Below are positions 59,000-64,000 of a DNA stretch of 64,000 nt, in pieces (the stretch's first letter is position 1; each line of letters begins with the position of its first letter). The notes under the pieces are model-generated. The model did not search any database. It worked only from the letters and a program-made list of their open reading frames with translations, and had not been told where the DNA came from. A program made the translations under genes and the position numbers. Source of the DNA: Solihabitans fulvus. GTDB taxonomy: Bacteria; Actinomycetota; Actinomycetes; Mycobacteriales; Pseudonocardiaceae. The stretch lies in the NCBI RefSeq assembly GCF_008386585.1, contig NZ_VUOB01000067.1, forward strand, positions 1 through 64,000. Reading direction: 5' to 3'.

Positions 59000-59184
59000 G
59001 CGTTCTCGATCGGATCGCCTGAGGTGCCCGACAGCGCCACCTTCTTGCCTTCGGCCCTGCCAAGGGACGCCGCGAACACCAGTAGGTCGCGCATCGACGG
59101 GAACATCGCATCAGGCGTGTCACCGGCCAAGCGGTTGATCAGGTCCTCTTTGTCCGCCGGGCGGCGCACGCGTTGCTCCAACAC
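58996..59184 (-). CDS. Dnd-system-associated protein 4-like, truncated
   Basis: The 62-residue product starts GTG immediately after the DndD-like stop. RVRRPADKEDLINRLAGD and FPSMRDLLVFAASLGRAEGK followed by GDPIENA match the N-terminal part of phosphorothioation-associated protein 4 as I know it (usually about 150-180 aa). It ends abruptly, and the phosphotransferase gene overlaps the stop as GTGA. This suggests a recombination joint at about 59,000 where the rest of the gene was replaced. Family recognition is from memory. Confidence 0.55.
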   Translation of the reverse strand: MLEQRVRRPADKEDLINRLAGDTPDAMFPSMRDLLVFAASLGRAEGKKVALSGTSGDPIENA

Positions 59185-61248
59185 TTAGAAGACCTTTCGC
59201 AGTTGGGCGGAGTCGTAGTCCGCGGCGGGGATGACGTAGTCCCACTCCTGCCCGCGAAGGGAGATGGACTCTCGCTCCGCGTCCTCTTTGGTCGTGTGCA
59301 CGCAGATCACGTACTCAGCACCCACATGAGCGGACAGTTCCTTGGAGACAACACCGTCTGCCTGAGACTTGCTCGTGAGAACGACAACCTGTGAGGTCAT
59401 GCTCGGCAGGGCGCGTGCGACGGCTGCGCGATAGTTGTTGTCCAGGTTGCCGAATGCCGCGTCCATCACCATCGGGTACAGGCCGCCGATGTGACCGAGC
59501 AACTGGGCCTCGCTACGAAGCTCTGCTTGCTCCTTGCACAGCTGCGCGAGCGCACCGACGAACGACAGACTCAGCAGCTGGTTCTCACCGGTGGACTTGG
59601 GCGCCAGGAGCCGGTCGGGTCCCTCGCCTCGCCACAGCCGCAGTTCGAACGCAGGGTTGAGTTCGGGAACGAAAGGTTTGATGGTGATGCCGGAGTGCAC
59701 GCTGCGGACCTTGGCATCAAGCCGCCGGCGAATGCTCTCGCTCGCCGTGTCAAGCATCAATTTGATCGCCCTGGCGGCCTCACCGGTCACCGTGACCCGC
59801 CGGCGAAGGGCTTCCACCTTGACGTTCTCGCCGTGCGCCTTCTTCAGCTTGCCATCCAGCTCCCTGATCTTGACCGCGACATTGTCGATCTCCTTGATGA
59901 TGTCCCTCAGCCGGAATTCATGTTCCTGGATGGTGTTCCGCAGCTCGTTGCGTCGCCGCTCGAGCTGCTGGACATCCTCCGGGCCGACCTTCGCGAGCTG
60001 AGCGGCGATCTCGTTGAGCGTCTCCTCGGCCTGGCGATAGGTCTCGCTTGCCGTGGCGATGTCCGTGGTGTGCTGGTGAAGCTGAGCGATTGCCTCGGTC
60101 GCCGCGTCGCCTAGGTCCCTGGTGCGTCCCCGCATCTGCTGCCAGGCTCCCTCGACTTCAGCCAGCCCGGCCTTGTGCCGCCACTCCTCGACGTGCTTGT
60201 AGGGATCTTCGTCGGCAAGCAGTGGGGTACCACAGATGCACTGCTTGGCCTCCAGGAGATCATCAACGAACTGGCGTTTGAGAGGGGCGGGCAACTCTCC
60301 GCGGGCGTGCAGCCCGGTGGCAAGATTTTCGACTTCGGGAAGGAGATCAGACAGCAAGATTCGGTAGGCCCTCTTGCTAAGAGCCTCGTTGCGTCCGTTG
60401 CGAGCCTGTTGTCGTCGACGCTCGGAGTCTTCGAGGACTTGGCGCTGTTCGTCTCGTCGGGTTTGGAGTTGCGAGGTGGCCTCGTGCTGACGGAGAAGCT
60501 GCTCAAGCTGATCCACCTCGTCCTTGAGGTGAGCGACCTCGCTCCGACGCTTCTTCTGTTCGCCGTCTAATTTTGACTGCTGTTCCTTCTCTGCTTCCAG
60601 TTGGGCGACAATGTCACTTGCTTTGGAACTTCCAAGCTTGCGCAGTTCCGCAGCGAAGACCTTCTCGACCGCCGGGAGATGCTCCAGCGCCCGCTCGTAT
60701 TGCTCGATTCCGAGCAACGTCTTGATGGCGGCCTGGATGTCTTCGTAGGCCTCGCGCTGAACGAGATGCTCGATCCGCTCGCCATTGAAGAAGAAGAATT
60801 GCGCGAGCCGCTCCGGCAAGATCAGGTCAAGCGTGTCGGAGAACGATGTAATCTCTCGCCACGTGCCGTCTTCGCCAGTGCCGGTGAGATCGACGTCTGC
60901 GTGCCGGAACTGCTGGCGCGGGCTGCTTTTGCGGGTGTTGATAGAGCGGCGGAGACGATACTGTGTTCCGTCGTGCTCGAAGAGCATCGTGACGCCACAT
61001 GTCACGGTTTCGCCGATCTGAGTTTTCTCCCATACGGCGTCGGTGAACAGCCGTTCTTGCTGCTCGACATCCGCGCTAAGTGTGCCGTAGAAAGCCCAGG
61101 TGAATGCGTTGAGAAGAGTTGTCTTCCCTGCGCCGTTCGCGCCGTAGATGAGCGTTACGTTCCCCTCGTCACCTCCGGTCGCGAACTCGATCGTCTGACG
61201 TCCTTCGAATTGCCTGAAATTCTCCAGTTCGAGTGACAACAGTTTCAT
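59185..61248 (-). CDS. DndD-like SMC-type ATPase
   Basis: The 687-residue protein has an N-terminal P-loop (YGANGAGKTTLLNAFTWAFY) near residue 35. Long coiled coils at about 210-300 and 390-500 surround a CICGT zinc-hook motif near 338. An ABC signature-like STGENQLLSLSFVGALAQL lies near 557 and Walker B (YPMVMDAAFGNLD) near 600. FFFFNGERIEHL is typical of DndD. In the Dnd system DndD is an ATPase of the complex that places sulphur in the DNA backbone. No dndA, dndC or dndE is seen here. Confidence 0.75.
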   Translation of the reverse strand: MKLLSLELENFRQFEGRQTIEFATGGDEGNVTLIYGANGAGKTTLLNAFTWAFYGTLSADVEQQERLFTDAVWEKTQIGETVTCGVTMLFEHDGTQYRLRRSINTRKSSPRQQFRHADVDLTGTGEDGTWREITSFSDTLDLILPERLAQFFFFNGERIEHLVQREAYEDIQAAIKTLLGIEQYERALEHLPAVEKVFAAELRKLGSSKASDIVAQLEAEKEQQSKLDGEQKKRRSEVAHLKDEVDQLEQLLRQHEATSQLQTRRDEQRQVLEDSERRRQQARNGRNEALSKRAYRILLSDLLPEVENLATGLHARGELPAPLKRQFVDDLLEAKQCICGTPLLADEDPYKHVEEWRHKAGLAEVEGAWQQMRGRTRDLGDAATEAIAQLHQHTTDIATASETYRQAEETLNEIAAQLAKVGPEDVQQLERRRNELRNTIQEHEFRLRDIIKEIDNVAVKIRELDGKLKKAHGENVKVEALRRRVTVTGEAARAIKLMLDTASESIRRRLDAKVRSVHSGITIKPFVPELNPAFELRLWRGEGPDRLLAPKSTGENQLLSLSFVGALAQLCKEQAELRSEAQLLGHIGGLYPMVMDAAFGNLDNNYRAAVARALPSMTSQVVVLTSKSQADGVVSKELSAHVGAEYVICVHTTKEDAERESISLRGQEWDYVIPAADYDSAQLRKVF

Positions 61249-61424
61249 TCGACAATCCTTCGCATGGCGTTCGTCAGCAGGTCGATCGTTCCCTTGTCTT
61301 GTTGACGCAAGTGGAGGCGACTTCGCTCAATGGTCAATACCTCCTTGATTACGTCTCGGACGACTTCGTCCTGCTGGGCGAAGATCTCAGCCACGGCTTG
61401 GCGCTCGGTTTTTGAGTCACTCAT
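61245..61424 (-). CDS. DNA-modification-system-associated small protein
   Basis: The 59-residue product starts MSDSKTERQAVAEIFAQQDE and continues VVRDVIKEVLTIERSRLHLR, ending in a helical LLTNAMRRIVE. Its ATGA overlaps the DndD-like start, so the two are co-translated. Small helical proteins of this type lie between the restriction helicase and DndD in actinobacterial Dnd-like loci. It is easily missed because of its size. Confidence 0.65.
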   Translation of the reverse strand: MSDSKTERQAVAEIFAQQDEVVRDVIKEVLTIERSRLHLRQQDKGTIDLLTNAMRRIVE

Positions 61425-61435
61425 TCCAAGGTTCC

Positions 61436-63568
61436 TCAGACATCCATCAGGCCGTACGTCATTCGGATGTGTCGCATCACGGCCAGTGCCTCGCCTGCGT
61501 TACGGGCGGATGAGGCGAACTCGGCAAACCTGGCAACTTCGCGACGCAGAAGTCTGCGCTCCAGTCTGATATCGATGTCGCCGCTGGGCACGGCGATAAA
61601 ATCGACGATCTCGGCTGCCTCCTTGTCGTCCGCTCGACGAAGGATGCGACCGCGTCGCTGGATGAACTGTCGCGGATTGGTGCTGCTGGCGAGCATGTAC
61701 GCGATCCGGGCGTCGGGTATGTCCACGCCTTCGTCGAGACATCGCATGGACACGAGGGCTTGCAGGTCGCCGGCGCGGAACCGCTGAAGAACTCGCGTTC
61801 GCTCTGTGGGGCTCTCCGCGGACGTGTATGGATGGCACGGGATGCCGAGTTCGGTGCCGAGCAGCCGGAGGACTCGGTCGATCTGGCGGTCAGTCGTGCC
61901 AGCGGCTTGTGGTGCACTGCCTTCCGCGCAGTAGATCAGCTGCCATGGCAGGGCGCGCCGGGCTTCAAGCTCGGAGCGCAATGCGGCAAGCTTGCCGCCC
62001 GCGTGCGACAAGATCTGGGCGCGCCGGAGAAGCAGCATCGACAGCTCGTCATGGGGACCTGGATCGGGATCGCCCTCGCCGTCGCCCATCAACCTGGCGA
62101 TCTTCTGGCTGAGTGAAGCATAGAGCTGACTCTCGGCGCTATCCAGGGGAACCAGAACCGGGCGGTAATCGTACTCGCAGAGCGCGCCAAGATCGATCGC
62201 CTCGCGAAGACCGAGGTTGATTAGTGTCTGACCGAAGTACTCGCGAAGCGCGCCTGTGCCGACAGGGTCGAACCATCGTTCGGGTGTTGCCGACAGCGCC
62301 AGCCGGTGCGGCGCGGTGGGCGGGAGCGCCGCGAAAGATGATTCTGCGCCCAGGTTATGCGCTTCATCCGCGACTATCACGTACGCGCCACCGTACTGCT
62401 GGATCACCTGTTGGAACGAAGGGCCGGCAAGTGTCTTGTTAGTGCTGATCATCATGGCAAAGCCATTGGTTCTTGCGGCCAGGCCCGAGGTGAGCGCATG
62501 CGCGCTATCGATCCACGTCTTCGAGTCGTCATAGCAGCAGAGAGGGCGGATTCCGAATGCTTTGGCCTCCCTGGCCCATTGGTCGACAAGGTGAATCTGT
62601 GGCGCGACGACCACCGCGAGTAGAGACCTATCCTGCCTGTCGTACACTTCCGCAAGTTTGGTTACCGCCGCCAGCGCCGTGATGGTTTTGCCCGTGCCAG
62701 TGGCCATTTCGAACATACCTTGGCCGTTCGCCGCGAACCAGGCCTTGATAGCCTCTCGCTGATATCCCCTCAGCTTTAGGTCCTTCGGTACACGCGGTAT
62801 CGGAAAAGCCGTCGTGCTCACTCCGAGCAGGACACCTGGCTCAAGGGGGCCTGGCGCACCAAGGAGACCTCTTTCTCGCGCGCTCCGCGAGAGTTCCAGC
62901 AGACGTTCTTTGCCAAGTGTCGGGAAGTCGAGCAGCTCGACATACGGTGTGTCGCCGCTCCACAGCTGCGCGAAGTAGGTGGCGATACGTTCCGCCCGAC
63001 TGGTGTCCGAGGGTTCCCAGCTTCGGAAGACCTCTACGGATTCAAAGTTATCGATGAACGCGCTAGCGGTCTCGTTCGATGATCCATTGAATGCAACCTG
63101 GTTGCCGTCGTCGTCGGAGAAGATTCCGATCTTCTCGTGATACAAGGCGAGGCGGTTTCCGCGGCGAACCACGGCGATGCGAATGTCGAGGATCTCCTCG
63201 CCGACGAGCCGACCGAGCAAGCCGAGGCGTTGAACGAGAGCGGCGGACTTCTCAACCTCCGGCCCTAGTTCACGCAGGACGGCGCGCTCGATTACCTCCC
63301 GATACTCGTAGCCGAGCTCGATCTGCTCGATGTCTTCCTCGGTCAGATGCGGACTAGCGATCAGCCGGATCCTGCCGCCATTCTCGGCCAACCGGGTGAC
63401 ACCGTTCGCGGCGAGGGCGAGGCTGGTACTGGTGAAGTAGCCGACAGCACGGTCGTAGCGTGAGGCGACACTCAGGCAAGGTTCGAAAAAGTCGGCAACG
63501 ATGTCATCCGTGTCGCTTCGGTAGTGATCACTGATTCCGCAGTGCCGAAGGCTTGAGATCAAGTCCAC
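61436..63568 (-). CDS. PLD-domain SF2 helicase, phosphorothioation-system restriction protein
   Basis: The 710-residue protein has an N-terminal phospholipase-D-like nuclease domain (YHEKIGIF with H144 and K146; AFNGSSNE with N161 and S163). A superfamily 2 helicase follows: motif I MATGTGKT near 292, DEAH in VIVADEAHNL near 395, SATPE, and QRRGRILR near 660. This fusion is annotated in Dnd systems as a restriction enzyme acting on DNA that lacks the sulphur mark. It is the first gene of the leftward Dnd-like group. Confidence 0.75.
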   Translation of the reverse strand: MDLISSLRHCGISDHYRSDTDDIVADFFEPCLSVASRYDRAVGYFTSTSLALAANGVTRLAENGGRIRLIASPHLTEEDIEQIELGYEYREVIERAVLRELGPEVEKSAALVQRLGLLGRLVGEEILDIRIAVVRRGNRLALYHEKIGIFSDDDGNQVAFNGSSNETASAFIDNFESVEVFRSWEPSDTSRAERIATYFAQLWSGDTPYVELLDFPTLGKERLLELSRSARERGLLGAPGPLEPGVLLGVSTTAFPIPRVPKDLKLRGYQREAIKAWFAANGQGMFEMATGTGKTITALAAVTKLAEVYDRQDRSLLAVVVAPQIHLVDQWAREAKAFGIRPLCCYDDSKTWIDSAHALTSGLAARTNGFAMMISTNKTLAGPSFQQVIQQYGGAYVIVADEAHNLGAESSFAALPPTAPHRLALSATPERWFDPVGTGALREYFGQTLINLGLREAIDLGALCEYDYRPVLVPLDSAESQLYASLSQKIARLMGDGEGDPDPGPHDELSMLLLRRAQILSHAGGKLAALRSELEARRALPWQLIYCAEGSAPQAAGTTDRQIDRVLRLLGTELGIPCHPYTSAESPTERTRVLQRFRAGDLQALVSMRCLDEGVDIPDARIAYMLASSTNPRQFIQRRGRILRRADDKEAAEIVDFIAVPSGDIDIRLERRLLRREVARFAEFASSARNAGEALAVMRHIRMTYGLMDV

Positions 63569-63698
63569 TCCCTTGCCAAGCAGCGCTCAACCAAGACCTC
63601 TAAGCGTACTCGACAAGGCGATCATCGGGAGGCACACCGGAGGACACGGTCTGCCGTGTGCATGCCACGGATGCAGTCGACGGAACAGCGCCGGAGAC

Positions 63699-64000
63699 GT
63701 GGTCGCAACTCAGGTTCACCGTGTTGGCGCCGCAGCACAGTCGTTCACCTACAACGCCCTGCACCAGCTCACCGGCCAAACCCTCACCAACCCCGCCGGG
63801 GCCACCGAGGCCGCGGTCGGCTACGGCTACGACCCCAACGGCAGGGTCACCAGCCAGACCACCACCGGCACCGCCGGTGCGGCGGCCCACAGCTACACCT
63901 ACGACCAGGCCGGCCGACTGGCCACCTGGAACAACGGCTCCAGCACCACGACCTACGGCTACGACGCCGCCGGCAACCGCACCCAAGCCGGTGCACTCAC
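63699..64000 (+). CDS. Rhs/YD-repeat protein fragment, runs off the window
   Basis: Frame 3 of the plus strand reads SFTYNALHQLTGQTLTNPAG, AVGYGYDPNGRVTSQTTTGT, HSYTYDQAGRLATWNNGSST and TTYGYDAAGNRTQAG: three or four YD repeats of an Rhs protein. Upstream of about 63,735 the frame is no longer repeat-like and there is no signal or ribosome site; GTG 63699 is the nearest start. The protein is therefore 5'-truncated here. The 3' part, which would hold any toxin tip, lies outside the window. Confidence 0.65.
   Translation, partial: MVATQVHRVGAAAQSFTYNALHQLTGQTLTNPAGATEAAVGYGYDPNGRVTSQTTTGTAGAAAHSYTYDQAGRLATWNNGSSTTTYGYDAAGNRTQAGAL

Noticed and set aside
1..64000. tRNA or rRNA genes
   Set aside because: No cloverleaf-like or rRNA-like stretch was recognised by eye; a covariance-model search could overturn this.

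Overview
The window is very GC-rich DNA with GTG/TTG starts and strings of 4-nt ATGA/GTGA gene overlaps. Together with XRE-DUF5753/DUF397 pairs, a Tad pilus locus without an outer-membrane secretin, and a LysM-BTAD giant protein, this points to a filamentous actinomycete, probably Pseudonocardiales (Saccharothrix/Lentzea/Actinosynnema-like; inferred from gene content only). Much of it looks accessory: a conjugative element, a transposon, and several small operons of unknown function.

Layout. (1) 0.17-12 kb, rightward: conjugative transfer module with a VirB2/TrbC-like pilin, a TrbL/VirB6-like polytopic protein, PrgI, VirB4 and VirD4 ATPases, a replication-relaxation protein and a cell-wall hydrolase (SLT + NlpC/P60). 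A worn 1.2-kb patch interrupts it at 8.8-10.0 kb. (2) 11,929-19,473: a complete Tn7-like transposon (tniQ/tnsD, tnsA, tnsB, tnsC and one DUF3626 cargo gene) with TGT...ACA ends, TnsB-type end repeats and a perfect 5-bp target duplication AGTAC. It sits inside the hydrolase gene. (3) 19.5-31.5 kb: mostly leftward small hypothetical genes, some decayed, led by a winged-helix/MoxR AAA+/VWA set. (4) 32-46 kb: Tad pilus operon with a LysM-BTAD protein at one end and a divergent prepilin peptidase at the other. (5) 46.2-52.6 kb: XRE/DUF5753 regulators, a leftward operon of nine tightly overlapped small genes, and a 26-bp perfect palindrome. (6) 52.8-59.0 kb: archaeal-type methionine adenosyltransferase facing a leftward set of class-II synthetase-like protein, glycosyltransferase, seryl-tRNA synthetase, histidine phosphatase and phosphotransferase, which looks like a small biosynthetic or modification cluster. 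(7) 59.0-63.6 kb: part of a DNA-phosphorothioation (Dnd)-type defence system (PLD-helicase, small protein, DndD-like ATPase, truncated associated protein). (8) An Rhs-repeat fragment runs off the right edge.

The main discovery is in region 2. The transposon landed in frame between the SLT and NlpC/P60 domains of the conjugation hydrolase, and its tns-proximal end itself encodes, in the correct frame, a replacement NlpC/P60 domain. The interrupted gene therefore still encodes a full SLT-NlpC/P60 protein (325 aa, against 322 aa for the reconstructed pre-insertion gene). The displaced original NlpC/P60 domain survives just outside the other end, in perfect frame with the upstream half once the element is removed. 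The two domains are only about half identical by eye, so this is not a recent duplication. I read this as a Tn7-like element that targets a conjugation gene and repairs the gene it interrupts, leaving its vehicle able to transfer.
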